A stretch of DNA of 64,000 nucleotides from Pseudomonas sp. LRP2-20 (lineage in GTDB: Bacteria; Pseudomonadota; Gammaproteobacteria; Pseudomonadales; Pseudomonadaceae). The notes beneath the pieces are model-generated. The model did no database searches. It was not told the origin of the DNA and saw nothing but the letters and a program-made list of their open reading frames with translations. Each line of letters begins with the position of its first letter. The first letter of the stretch is position 1. Shown one piece after another: positions 18,315-27,810 of the stretch. The DNA lies in assembly GCF_024349685.1 (NCBI RefSeq), contig NZ_AP025944.1, forward strand, positions 4,532,001-4,596,000. The letters run 5' to 3'. The position numbers and the translations under genes were made by a program.

Positions 18315-20716
18315 TGACCCAACACCTCTTGGACACGCCGCAGGTGGCCCAACGCCACGTCACCCTCCCCGCCTTCAACGGAGCCATCATCGGCCTGCAA
18401 GGTGACGTGCTGCATGGCTGGGCCATGGACGCTGCGCAACCGGAGCAGCGCTCGGTGATCGAAGTGTTCATCGATGGCACCAGCGTCGCCTTGGCCCGCG
18501 CCGACCAGTACGAACCGCAAGCGCCGGCTGGTGATCAGTTCCATGGCTTCGCCGTGCAACTGCGGCAAGGGTGGCTGGACGAGGCCCAGGTGATCACAGC
18601 GCGAATCGCCAACCAGGCGTTCATCCTGGAAGGCCAGGTTCTGCTACCCACCGCGCCCAACAAGGACACCTCCTCGGTCACCTCGCAGGTATGGCACACC
18701 GGCGGCCTGCGAGTCGGCGGCTGGTGCTGGGACCCCGAAGCACCGCGCCGCCACGTGCAAGTGACCGTGCGTAAAGGCAACCAGGTCATCAGTCAAGCGA
18801 CCTGCGATACCCATAACCAGGCACTGGCATACCGCGCCACCAGCGATCACGGTTTTGCCATTGACCTGCCCTGGGAACTGGCGGACGGCAAGTTGCACAT
18901 TCTGGATGTGGTCGACGACCGAGGCCAACCATTGTCTGGCAGCCCCATACGCCTGTGCTGCTGGCCGGAAGGCGTCGAGGGCTTGTTGCAACAACTGGAC
19001 GGGACCCAAGAGCCGGCTATCTTGGCACTGCTCACCGAAGTGGCCAAGGAACAAACTCTGCGTCTGCCAAAGAGCGCAGGCTGGCAGAACTACCCGCAAT
19101 GGTTCGAGGCGTTCCAGCGTCTGGACGCCAAAGAAACACCAACTCTGCAGGGCAAACTTGGCCTGTTGCTGATCAGTGAAGGCGATGCCGCACTCGAGCA
19201 AACCAGCCTGGCGAGCCTGGGCGAATTCCGGGCGAACGTGCATCAACTGGCGACTGCCGCCTTTGCCGATCTGTTGCCAGCCCTAGAGCAGTTGCTGGAG
19301 AGCGGTTGCGATCGCATCCTACCCGTTGCTGCTGGTGACCGGTTGGCGAAATTGGCAATACCTCATCTCAGCGCCCTGCTGGACGATGGCAGCGCGTGGG
19401 CCTACGCCGACTGCGACCGCGACGGACCACAGGGCGAACGCAGCCTGCCGTGGTTCAAGCCGGTATGGGATATCGACCTGTTCATTGGCGCGGATATTTT
19501 TACATCTGGAGCGATTTTTGGAGCAAGCATTGTCCAACAAGCGCTGACGCTGCTGGGCTCACGTGCAGGTACAACTGCCGTCAACTGGCACGACCTGACA
19601 GCAGGCATCGCTCTGGCCACACAAGAGACCAATGCAAGTGTCGTGCACTTGCCGCGAGTGTTGTACCACCGCGCCTGCCATGCACCGGCCAGTCCTGAGC
19701 AGGCAGCTCCTTCGCCAATGCGTCAACAGGCAATGGAATGGTTGTGCCAACGCCTGGCACCGGGTACGTCGGTGACAGCCGTGCCTGAATTCCCGACGCT
19801 ATTCAGAGCCCATTGGCCACTGCCGGCACAACTGCCTCGCGTCAGCCTGATCGTCCCCACGCGGGATCAGTACAAGTTACTGCGGGCGTGCGTCGAAGGG
19901 CTACTTAACGATACCGACTACCCGAATCTGGAAATCATCGTCGTCGATAATCAGTCCAGCGATCCCGATACCCTGGGCTACCTATCAGAAATCCAGACGC
20001 GTGGAGTCACGGTCGTTGCCCACCCTCATCCATTCAATTACTCGACAATCAATAATCGCGCGGTGAGCCTCGCCACCGGTGAACTGATTGGCCTGGTGAA
20101 CAACGATATCGAAGTCATTGATAGCGGTTGGCTCAAGGAAATGGTCAGTCAACTGCTGCGCCCCGGTGTCGGCGCGGTGGGCGCCAAGCTGCTGTGGCCC
20201 AACCGCATGGTGCAACATGGCGGCGTGGTGGTGGGTATCAATGGCTTGGCTGCCCATACCGGCAATGATCTTGCCGAGCATGACCCAGGCTATCTAGGCA
20301 TGAACCAGGCCAGTCGCCGGCAAAGTGCCGTGACTGCGGCATGCCTGCTCGTGCGCAAATCGATCTTCGAGTCCGCGGGCGGGCTGGATGAGCACGCATT
20401 CCCGGTTGCCTTCAACGATGTCGATTTGTGCCTGAAAATCCGCGAACTAGGCCTGCACTTGATCTGGAGTGCATTTGCCCAACTGATACATGCGGAGTCC
20501 GCCAGCCGGGGCAAGGATCAGACACCGGAAAAGAAAGCACGAGCTCAACGTGAACAGCAATCGTTCATCAAGCGATGGTCTCCTACGCAAAAGGTTGATG
20601 ACTGTTACCACCCAGCACTAAGTGCAGACTATCTCAGCGGCCCCTATGGCGGCTTGGCACTCCCCCCCAATACGCTGAAAGCACGCGGTAATCTCGCCGA
20701 TAAAACCGAGCGCTGA
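18314..20716 (+). CDS. Large glycosyltransferase with two N-terminal GW beta domains and a C-terminal GT2 domain
   Basis: The 800-aa protein has two beta-rich domains marked by LHGWAMD (residues 33-39) and VGGWCWD (134-140), each closing with a GFA motif. A variable central part of about 290 residues follows, then a GT2 domain from about 505 (VSLIVPTRDQY, IVVDNQSSD, GLVNNDIEV, VAFNDVDLCLKI). The GT2 part resembles rhamnosyltransferase-type enzymes of O-antigen loci. The start codon overlaps the stop of the preceding glycosyltransferase gene (TGATG at 18312-18316), indicating coupled translation. Donor sugar unknown. Confidence 0.87.
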   Translation: MTQHLLDTPQVAQRHVTLPAFNGAIIGLQGDVLHGWAMDAAQPEQRSVIEVFIDGTSVALARADQYEPQAPAGDQFHGFAVQLRQGWLDEAQVITARIANQAFILEGQVLLPTAPNKDTSSVTSQVWHTGGLRVGGWCWDPEAPRRHVQVTVRKGNQVISQATCDTHNQALAYRATSDHGFAIDLPWELADGKLHILDVVDDRGQPLSGSPIRLCCWPEGVEGLLQQLDGTQEPAILALLTEVAKEQTLRLPKSAGWQNYPQWFEAFQRLDAKETPTLQGKLGLLLISEGDAALEQTSLASLGEFRANVHQLATAAFADLLPALEQLLESGCDRILPVAAGDRLAKLAIPHLSALLDDGSAWAYADCDRDGPQGERSLPWFKPVWDIDLFIGADIFTSGAIFGASIVQQALTLLGSRAGTTAVNWHDLTAGIALATQETNASVVHLPRVLYHRACHAPASPEQAAPSPMRQQAMEWLCQRLAPGTSVTAVPEFPTLFRAHWPLPAQLPRVSLIVPTRDQYKLLRACVEGLLNDTDYPNLEIIVVDNQSSDPDTLGYLSEIQTRGVTVVAHPHPFNYSTINNRAVSLATGELIGLVNNDIEVIDSGWLKEMVSQLLRPGVGAVGAKLLWPNRMVQHGGVVVGINGLAAHTGNDLAEHDPGYLGMNQASRRQSAVTAACLLVRKSIFESAGGLDEHAFPVAFNDVDLCLKIRELGLHLIWSAFAQLIHAESASRGKDQTPEKKARAQREQQSFIKRWSPTQKVDDCYHPALSADYLSGPYGGLALPPNTLKARGNLADKTER

Positions 20717-20762
20717 GAAGCATGCGAGCACGACAGCGACAAAATCTTTCTGAAGGACTTGA

Positions 20763-21806
20763 ATGATGAGCAACACAGTTTTGGTAACTGGAGGAGCGGG
20801 CTACATAGGCTCCCACGCCGTGCTGGCACTGCTGCAAAATGGCAAGAACGTAGTCGTCCTGGATAACCTCAGCAACAGCCTGCGTGCGGCTCTGGATCAC
20901 GTCGAGAACATTTGCGGAAAGCGTCCGGTATTCGTGGAAGGTGACATTCGAGACAGCGCACTGCTGGATCAGGTGTTCAGTGAACACGCGATCGAAGCGG
21001 TGTTCCATTTTGCAGGCCTGAAGGCAGTGGGCGAAAGCGTCAGAGAGCCTGAAAAATACTACGACAACAATGTCGCTGGCACACTCACCTTGCTCAAGAC
21101 CATGAACCAACATGGCGTTTTCAATTTTGTTTTCAGTTCTTCGGCCACCGTCTACGGTTGCCCGTCTGAGATGCCGATCAGCGAAGAGACTAAGGTTGAA
21201 CGCCCCACCAACCCCTATGGGCGCACGAAGCTGATCATCGAAGATATGCTGAGGGACTTCAGCGATGCCGATGAGCGCTGGAACATCGCGCTACTGCGTT
21301 ACTTCAACCCAATCGGCGCGCACGAAAGCGGCCTGTTGGGGGAGCACCCACAAGGCATCCCGAATAACCTTCTGCCGTACATCAGCCAGGTGGCAATTGG
21401 CACGCTCAAAGAACTCAAAGTCTTTGGCAATGATCACCCTACTCCAGACGGCACTGGCATCAGAGACTACATCCACGTAGTCGACCTGGTCGAGGGCCAC
21501 TTGAAAGCCCTTGATTTCATATGTGAGCACAAGGGACTTCACACATGGAATCTTGGAACAGGCACTGGCTACAGCGTTATCGAGATCATTGACTCCTTCG
21601 AGCAAGTGACCGGACAGAACATCCCCTACTCCTTTACCGAGCGGCGCGCGGGCGATGTCGCGGAGAGTTGGTCGAACCCAGCGAAAGCAAAGGTGGAAAT
21701 GAACTGGGTCGCCAGCCGTACGTTAGAGGACATGATTCGTGACACTTGGCGCTGGCAGTCCAACTACCCGGCAGGGTACGCCAGCACCCCCACCCCCACT
21801 CATTGA
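20763..21806 (+). CDS. galE: UDP-glucose 4-epimerase
   Basis: GalE interconverts UDP-Glc and UDP-Gal (or the GlcNAc/GalNAc pair) in the cytosol. The 347-aa protein has the NAD-binding VTGGAGYIGSHAV (about residues 7-19), the Ser region FSSSATVYG, the catalytic Tyr-Lys of NPYGRTKLIIE, and the C-terminal substrate loop TPDGTGIRDYIHVVDL. AAGGA at 20753-20757 precedes two adjacent ATG codons; 20763 is used. Sitting in the middle of a glycosyltransferase operon, it probably provides a galacto-configured donor for the neighbours. Length and motifs are normal for the family. Confidence 0.96.
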   Translation: MMSNTVLVTGGAGYIGSHAVLALLQNGKNVVVLDNLSNSLRAALDHVENICGKRPVFVEGDIRDSALLDQVFSEHAIEAVFHFAGLKAVGESVREPEKYYDNNVAGTLTLLKTMNQHGVFNFVFSSSATVYGCPSEMPISEETKVERPTNPYGRTKLIIEDMLRDFSDADERWNIALLRYFNPIGAHESGLLGEHPQGIPNNLLPYISQVAIGTLKELKVFGNDHPTPDGTGIRDYIHVVDLVEGHLKALDFICEHKGLHTWNLGTGTGYSVIEIIDSFEQVTGQNIPYSFTERRAGDVAESWSNPAKAKVEMNWVASRTLEDMIRDTWRWQSNYPAGYASTPTPTH

Positions 21807-21832
21807 AAAAATATTCACCCAGGGAAAAAGCA

Positions 21833-23617
21833 GTGAATACTGAAACCGTGGTCCCCGAGCCTAAACAATCAAAAGCCATACCCAACCCACCCGTTGTGCT
21901 GAACGATATCGCCACACAACCGGTCACGCTGACAGCGAAGAACGGCTCGAAGAAAATCATTATCAAACTGGATAGCATCCAGCAATCGGACAGCCGCATC
22001 CAGCTGGATATTTGGGCCACGCAAGCAGGTCTGCCGTTTTGCCTGGCGGCGCCCAACAAAGCGATTCCTTGCGAGATTTCAACGACCTCGAGAGCAGATG
22101 TGGAAGCCTCCATCGGCAACCAGTCGAGCCTGAAAGTTTCCGGTTACCGCATCCTTGCAAAATTGTCGTCTCCACCCCCTAAAGACCTGTACCTGACGTT
22201 CAACTTCGAAGGCACCGTCTTTGCTTACAAGCTGCCGTCGAAGAGGGCATTTGCCGATACGTTCGACATCAGCGAGCTCGAACTAGAAAGTTCGACCAAC
22301 GCCCAGGCCCACATTGATCTCTGCGGCGCCATCCCTGGAAAAGTCGGAGTTATTTCGGGCTGGAGCATTGCCAAGCCCGGGGTTACGCTGTGGCTGGTCG
22401 ACTCGAAGGGCAACAAGAAAGACCTTTCGACTTGCCTTCGCTTCCATCGCGATGACATTGCGAAAATCTTCAAGAGTGAATACTCGTCACAAATCGTCTA
22501 CGGTGGTTTTGTAACCGACTGGCCTTACCCACAGGATATCGAAGATCACCTCGCGGTCGTCGAGCAGAAGGGCGATCAGTTCAAACTTATCGCAACAGTG
22601 CGCTGGACGACGATCGCTGATGACCCTGTGAACTACGCGGAATTTGCGTTCAAACTGGCCACTCCCGCGCAGGATTTCAATACCCGGCTCAACGCCTGGG
22701 AAGGCGATGTCGTAAACTCTCTGATCTTCGAAAAAAATCTGGAAAATCAGAGAAACGATTTACCCGCTACATGCTGGCAATTCGGCAGTCTGCTCGAAGA
22801 GCAGGTTAAAACCAGTGTCATCGTTCCGTTGTACGGCCGCTGGGATTTCGTCGAGCACCAACTGAGCGCTTTCGCCAAAGACCCTGCGTTCAAAGAAAGC
22901 GCAGAGATCGTTTATGTCATTGATGACCCTGCGCTGATCAACGCTTTCGTCAACGAAGCAGAATCACTCTTCAAGCTTTATCAGGTTCCCTTCACAATTG
23001 TCTGGGGTCACCGTAACCGAGGTTTCTCCGGCGCCAACAACTTGGGTGTGAAGCATTCCAAAGGCGACACGCTGATCCTGCTCAACAGTGACGTTTTCCC
23101 CCGCCACACTGGCTGGGTCGAAAGCCTCAGCCAATGCCTGGAAGACAATCCTGAATACGGAATGATCGGGCCAAGACTGCTCTTCCCGGATGGCAGTATC
23201 CAGCATTGCGGAATGCAGTTCGTCTACTCGCAAAGCTGGAGCGTATGGCTTAACAAGCATCCACTGGCAGGCCTTGATCCAGCGCTGGATCAAGCGGTTG
23301 GCCTGACGGAAAAACCAGCCATCACCGGTGCCTGTGTTGCAATCAAGCGTAGCACCTACGACAAAATCGAAGGCCTCGACGAAGGCTACCTGATTGGTGA
23401 CTTTGAAGACTCGGACCTGTGTTTGAAAGTGCACGCCGAAGACTTGAAGATCGGCTACCTCCCCTCCGTGGTGCTCACCCACCTCGAGCGTCAGTCCTTC
23501 ACCTTGCTCGGCGATGTCTCGTATCGAACGCTGGTCGTCAGGTTCAACGCGTGGCGCCATACGAAAAAATGGGGCAAGAACATCGAGAAGATCATGAACA
23601 AATTCAAGTCGGAGTGA
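21833..23617 (+). CDS. GT2 glycosyltransferase with N-terminal beta domains (GTG start)
   Basis: The chosen start is GTG at 21833, preceded by AGGGA at 21820-21824; it gives 594 aa and avoids overlap with galE, whereas the open frame extends back inside galE. The N-terminal 300 residues are beta-rich and include a GW-type domain (GVISGWSIAKPG near residue 175) like those of the two previous large glycosyltransferases. A GT2 domain follows from about 325 (TSVIVPLYGRWD, FSGANNLGV, LLNSDVFP, DFEDSDLCLKV). Probably cytoplasmic and part of the same glycan assembly operon. Confidence 0.86.
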   Translation: MNTETVVPEPKQSKAIPNPPVVLNDIATQPVTLTAKNGSKKIIIKLDSIQQSDSRIQLDIWATQAGLPFCLAAPNKAIPCEISTTSRADVEASIGNQSSLKVSGYRILAKLSSPPPKDLYLTFNFEGTVFAYKLPSKRAFADTFDISELELESSTNAQAHIDLCGAIPGKVGVISGWSIAKPGVTLWLVDSKGNKKDLSTCLRFHRDDIAKIFKSEYSSQIVYGGFVTDWPYPQDIEDHLAVVEQKGDQFKLIATVRWTTIADDPVNYAEFAFKLATPAQDFNTRLNAWEGDVVNSLIFEKNLENQRNDLPATCWQFGSLLEEQVKTSVIVPLYGRWDFVEHQLSAFAKDPAFKESAEIVYVIDDPALINAFVNEAESLFKLYQVPFTIVWGHRNRGFSGANNLGVKHSKGDTLILLNSDVFPRHTGWVESLSQCLEDNPEYGMIGPRLLFPDGSIQHCGMQFVYSQSWSVWLNKHPLAGLDPALDQAVGLTEKPAITGACVAIKRSTYDKIEGLDEGYLIGDFEDSDLCLKVHAEDLKIGYLPSVVLTHLERQSFTLLGDVSYRTLVVRFNAWRHTKKWGKNIEKIMNKFKSE

Positions 23618-23622
23618 ACACG

Positions 23623-24909
23623 ATGAGCAAAGATCGCATTCTGGTCCTGGCGCATGGCCACCCAGACTTCAACTTGGGGGGCGGAGAAATTGCCGCCTAC
23701 AATTTGTTCAAAGCCTTCAAGAACAACCCCGACGTGGAGAAAGCCTGGTTCATAGGCCGCGTGGACCGCGGTAACGGCCCCACTGGCAGTTTCAGCTTGC
23801 GCCGAGAGGACGAGTACCTGTGGGAACAATCCCTGGGTAACTCATTCCTTATCAAGGCAGCGAACGCCCATGCGGTATGGCATGGTTTCCGCGCCATGAT
23901 CGCGGCTCTCAAACCGACCAAGATCTATGCACACCATTACTTCCACCTTGGGCTGGAATACTTCCGCATCATCAAGCAGGAGCTTCCTAACGCCCAGCTG
24001 ATCGTGACCCTGCATGAGTACATGGCCATTTGTCACCAGCAGGGTCAAATGGTCAAGGCCGGCACCAAGAAGCTTTGCTACGAGTCTTCCATCGATGATT
24101 GCCATCGCTGCATCCCTTCGTTCAGCCGAGAGCAATTCTGGCTTCGCGAGATGTTCATCAAGGAACACTTCGAGTTCGTTGATCACTTTGTCTCTCCGTC
24201 CGAGTTCCTGCGCCAGCGTTATATTGCCTGGGGCATCGAGCCACAGAACATCACGGTGATTGAAAACGGACAAGACGAAGCTGAGCCAGCGCCGCCGAGG
24301 GTTACCACATCGGCGCGCAACCGCTTCGGCTTCTTCGGCCAGATCAATGAATTCAAGGGGGCCGACCTGCTCCTTGAAGCCATCACCCGGCTGACACCAA
24401 AGCAACGCAAAAAAATCGTCGTTGAATTCCACGGCGCAAACCTTGAGCATCAATCTCACGAGTTCCAGAAAAAGATCAATGACCTGATGCAGCCCCTGAT
24501 TGCCGAGGGTTGTGTGCGCTGGGCAGGGCCCTACCAGGCCTCGCAACTCAAGAGCAGACTGGCGAAAATCGACTGGGTGCTGGTGCCTTCCATCTGGTGG
24601 GAAAACTCACCGATGGTCATTCAGGAAGCGTTCATTTATGGGCGCCCTGTCATCTGCGCCAACATTGGCGGCATGGCTGAGAAAGTCACCCATGGCGTAA
24701 ACGGTCTGCACTTCGAAGCTCGCAACGCCATCGACCTGGCGGACACTCTGCTGGAAGCAGCTACAACCGAGGGGCTCTGGGAAAGCCTGCACGACGGCAT
24801 CGTCAAACCTATCAGTTATTCCGAATGTGCAGTCGAGCATCTCAAGATCACCCCGCAGCGCGGCCCCAAAAATGAAAAAATCTCGCTGATGAACTTGTCG
24901 CCCGCGTAG
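23623..24909 (+). CDS. Family 4 glycosyltransferase (GT-B fold)
   Basis: The 428-aa protein starts at ATG 23623, 5 bp after the previous stop, with GGAG just upstream. N-terminal features (HGHPDFNLGGGEIAAYNLF, VTLHEYMAIC) and the C-terminal donor site (FGFFGQINEFKGADLLLEA, VPSIWWENSPMVIQEAFIYGRPVI) match GT4 enzymes, with the EX7E element adapted as ENSPMVIQE. A Cys cluster (CHQQ, CYES, CHRC) in the middle is typical of a GT4 subgroup found in O-antigen and S-layer glycan loci. Last gene before a terminator, so it closes the first transcription block of the glycosyltransferase operon. Confidence 0.9.
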   Translation: MSKDRILVLAHGHPDFNLGGGEIAAYNLFKAFKNNPDVEKAWFIGRVDRGNGPTGSFSLRREDEYLWEQSLGNSFLIKAANAHAVWHGFRAMIAALKPTKIYAHHYFHLGLEYFRIIKQELPNAQLIVTLHEYMAICHQQGQMVKAGTKKLCYESSIDDCHRCIPSFSREQFWLREMFIKEHFEFVDHFVSPSEFLRQRYIAWGIEPQNITVIENGQDEAEPAPPRVTTSARNRFGFFGQINEFKGADLLLEAITRLTPKQRKKIVVEFHGANLEHQSHEFQKKINDLMQPLIAEGCVRWAGPYQASQLKSRLAKIDWVLVPSIWWENSPMVIQEAFIYGRPVICANIGGMAEKVTHGVNGLHFEARNAIDLADTLLEAATTEGLWESLHDGIVKPISYSECAVEHLKITPQRGPKNEKISLMNLSPA

Positions 24910-24925
24910 AAACCAGCCGTTCAAG

Positions 24926-24955
24926 AGCAAAGCGCCCAAAGGCGCTTTGCTTTGA
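24926..24955 (+). terminator. Intrinsic terminator after the GT4 gene
   Basis: Arms AGCAAAGCGCC (24926-24936) and GGCGCTTTGCT (24941-24951) enclose a 4-base loop. The downstream tract is short (TTTG). It ends the operon that begins at 15807 and separates it from the pyruvyltransferase-family gene. Confidence 0.8.
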
Positions 24956-25022
24956 ATTTCAGTAGCGCAATGGTGAGGCTAGCGGCATTAGCACACCATT
25001 CGTCAATACAATGGAGATCCGC

Positions 25023-26141
25023 ATGCCAAATATCTTTACCTTCGGCCTGAATGAGTCTGTGGCGGCCTCCCATAGCATTGCCACGCCAGAGCTGTACAAT
25101 CTGGTTGGACACAATACTGGCAACCTGGCTTTCCATTACGCGATCAACCGTATTATCGGTACCGTACCGCGAACCGTCTCTTGGAGCACGAACCCTGAGA
25201 TTATAAACTCGATGGGGGATATTGGGATCATGCCCTGTGCCAACCAGTTGGGAACCCATATGAACATGGGGGGGTTGGCCAATGTTTTCAAACAGCTTAA
25301 ACCTAACTTCGTCGCCATCGGCCTCGGCGCTCAAGGTGGTGTTGGCCACAATGATATTCCTGTGCTGCCAGAAGGCACTCTCGCTTGGCTGGATGCATTG
25401 GTAGCACGCGCAGCTTCAAGCCACCCGAATATCACAGTCCGTGGTGACTATACGCTGCGGGTCCTTGACCATTACGGCTTTGGGGATAAAGCAGTATCTT
25501 TGGGCTGCCCATCACTGCTGATCAATAAGGCAACTGATCACGGCGTCAAGCTGCAAGAGTTGTACAAGAAAAAAGTCAGCAAGGTCGCCATTGCCGCAGG
25601 GCATCCTAACTGGAAAGCGCTCAGCACACTTGAATCCTCCTTGGTACGCATGATGGAAGATACCAATGGGATGTATATCGTGCAGGCGACCGACGAAGCG
25701 GTGGCATTGTCGCGCAATGATTTCGACTCAGTTAATCCAGAATATATTCAAAAACTGAAAGGCTACCTCAAGCTCAACCTTGATGACAGTCAATTTGCTC
25801 AGTGGATCCGAAAATACTTTATTTCCTTCTACAACATCCCTGCATGGATGGAGTACTTGCGACGCTTCGATTTCGTGGTGGGTGCGAGAATCCATGGCGT
25901 TATGCTCGCGATCCAAGCTGGTGTACCCGGACTCTGCATCGCTCATGATTCACGCATTCGCGAACTGTGTGAAAAATGCAAAATTCCTTTCGTCATGGCT
26001 GACGCTGTGAAAGATGGGATAAACGTCCAAGACCTGCAACACTTGGTAGAGTTTGATGGCCAAGCCTTTGACAAAAATCGCCAAATTATCGCCGAACAAT
26101 ACCAAACCTTCCTTCAGCAGAACGGAATTGCCAAGCGCTAA
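25023..26141 (+). CDS. Polysaccharide pyruvyl transferase family protein
   Basis: The 372-aa protein matches the polysaccharide pyruvyl transferase family, which typically moves pyruvate from PEP to a sugar hydroxyl to form a ketal. Supporting elements are the NPNFVAIGLGAQGG-like segment (KPNFVAIGLGAQGG), the TVRGDYTLRVL segment, and near the C-terminus FDFVVGARIHGVMLAIQAGVP with the conserved Arg/His, followed by DSRIRELC. GGAG at 25014-25017 lies 6 bp before the ATG at 25023, so this start is preferred over 25011. It probably modifies a glycan in the cytoplasm. Family membership is good; the reaction itself is inferred. Confidence 0.87.
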   Translation: MPNIFTFGLNESVAASHSIATPELYNLVGHNTGNLAFHYAINRIIGTVPRTVSWSTNPEIINSMGDIGIMPCANQLGTHMNMGGLANVFKQLKPNFVAIGLGAQGGVGHNDIPVLPEGTLAWLDALVARAASSHPNITVRGDYTLRVLDHYGFGDKAVSLGCPSLLINKATDHGVKLQELYKKKVSKVAIAAGHPNWKALSTLESSLVRMMEDTNGMYIVQATDEAVALSRNDFDSVNPEYIQKLKGYLKLNLDDSQFAQWIRKYFISFYNIPAWMEYLRRFDFVVGARIHGVMLAIQAGVPGLCIAHDSRIRELCEKCKIPFVMADAVKDGINVQDLQHLVEFDGQAFDKNRQIIAEQYQTFLQQNGIAKR

Positions 26142-26179
26142 CACTATAGCTATTGCTATTGCTTCAGCTTGACTGCAGA

Positions 26180-26215
26180 GGTGGCTTTCACCTACCCCCG
26201 AAAGCCACCCTTCCT
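26180..26215 (+). terminator. Hairpin, probable terminator after the pyruvyltransferase gene
   Basis: GGTGGCTTTC (26180-26189) pairs with GAAAGCCACC (26200-26209) around a 10-base loop; the following tract CTTCCTCT is only partly T, so termination strength is uncertain. Confidence 0.6.
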
Positions 26216-26323
26216 CTAATGCACAACAAGCCGCCCCATAAATAAACACTCACCACTCCCAAGACACCAAAACCCAGACCACGCTAAATAAAAAATCCTG
26301 ACAAACAAAATCAAAACCTACCG

Positions 26324-27490
26324 ATGCCAAAAACCTCAATACCGCTATTATTTCTGACGATTATCACCTCTCTCCAGGCCAGCGGTGCCACATCCCCATT
26401 GCAGATTACTGCGCAGCCACACAACATCGAAACCATTTTTGACTGGAGCAAACAACGATGTTTCAAGGAAAACATCCCAGACTCTCCGGCAAGAGCATTT
26501 CACTCCATTGATGGCTCGGTATACCTTTATGCTACACACTATAAAAACACCCCCCTGAAAGGCTCGAGCCTTGACAACCTGAAACCTGATTGCAACACGT
26601 TATTCTCAGGCTCACTCGATTCAAATCCTGAGCGCTATGATGCCCGTATTTGGCTACAAACTTTTTATAGCACTAACAAAGGCCAAGATATCTACAGCCT
26701 CGGTAGTTCCGACTATCACGGCAAATGGTTCAATAATTGCCAGCATAACGACAGCCACGATTGCTGGATGAGCGCAATAGTTCTGGCACACTCTGGAGAC
26801 GGTGGCAAACACTTCCGCTCTGCTCCCGCCCCACATCATATTGTCGCTAAATCCCCTGCTGGTTTTTCGAATACTCGCAAGGGAGCAACTGGCTTCCTAA
26901 CAACATCCAATATTGTCATGCTTGGCGAACATTACTACGCATTATTCAACACAGCCCCCTACAAGAAACAAGCCCGCGGAAATTGCTTGGCAAGAACTAA
27001 TAACTTAGCAAGCCCTAGGTCCTGGCTAGCTTGGAATGGCAAAGCTTTTTCCGACCCACTGTATAAAAATACAGCCCCTCACTCAGACGGCCAATCTTGC
27101 AAAATACTAGAAACTCTCCCATACAAAGTTCGCAGCCTGCTATGGCATCCAGCCAGCAAGCAATACATCGCCGTATTTGAAGTAACCAAATTACATAATA
27201 CCACCAAAAGAATAGACATACAATTTAGCTACGCCCTATCTGAAAACCTAAAAGACTGGAGCAAACCCGAGACCATTATCACACTGAAGGGGAACGAACA
27301 CTGCCAGAACACTCAAATCGCTGGCGCATACCCTTCAATAATTGACAGCACATCTTCTGATGAAAATTTCGGCACGGTTAATGACACCGCCTACCTCTAC
27401 TACACAAAGTTCAATCTCAATCAAAGCTGCCAACTAAGTTTCGACCGAGACCTGGTTAGAATCCCAATTCAAATACGGCCAAAGCAATGA
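26324..27490 (+). CDS. Secreted cysteine-rich protein of unknown function, Asp-box motif
   Basis: The 388-aa protein starts with a Sec signal peptide (about residues 1-22, LLFLTIITSLQASGA). The mature part has eight Cys, enough for four disulfides, and many Trp, Tyr and short beta segments. SGDGGKHF near residue 164 fits the Asp-box of BNR/sialidase-like propellers, and LKDWSKPETI and YLYYTKF resemble blade ends of GH43/GH32-type propellers. A role in binding or trimming glycan in the periplasm or outside the cell is possible but unproven. The gene is clearly AT-rich with codons unlike its neighbours, and no clear ribosome binding site precedes the ATG, so it looks acquired. Not assigned to a family. 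Confidence 0.75.
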   Translation: MPKTSIPLLFLTIITSLQASGATSPLQITAQPHNIETIFDWSKQRCFKENIPDSPARAFHSIDGSVYLYATHYKNTPLKGSSLDNLKPDCNTLFSGSLDSNPERYDARIWLQTFYSTNKGQDIYSLGSSDYHGKWFNNCQHNDSHDCWMSAIVLAHSGDGGKHFRSAPAPHHIVAKSPAGFSNTRKGATGFLTTSNIVMLGEHYYALFNTAPYKKQARGNCLARTNNLASPRSWLAWNGKAFSDPLYKNTAPHSDGQSCKILETLPYKVRSLLWHPASKQYIAVFEVTKLHNTTKRIDIQFSYALSENLKDWSKPETIITLKGNEHCQNTQIAGAYPSIIDSTSSDENFGTVNDTAYLYYTKFNLNQSCQLSFDRDLVRIPIQIRPKQ

Positions 27491-27810
27491 GTTATCTGTT
27501 AAGCCGATAACGGGCAGCGAAGGGCCTCATATGCCAACATCGGCAAAAGTGGAGCTTGCAATAGATAGTTAATCAGCGTTGCCTATCCGAAAGCTGTGCA
27601 AGCAATGCATCCTTGAGGATTGCGAATCGACCTTACGACTCTTTCGCCAGTGCAGTCGACGACTGAAGCAAACCTTTCATCAAACTTTGCTAAGGATGAC
27701 TCGATGGCTCATAACGCACCTCCCGAGCGAACATTTTCTGCCTTGGCGTAATTTTCTATTGCAGCACGACGCGCATGGTTAGATACTTCATATTTTCTCG
27801 GGGAGGACTT
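27491..27810 (+). other. Intergenic stretch without supported gene
   Basis: 320 bp between the secreted-protein gene and the acyltransferase gene. Base composition is lower in GC than the surroundings. It ends with a good Shine-Dalgarno sequence, GGGGAGG, just before the ATG at 27811. I see no convincing gene or terminator. Confidence 0.5.
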
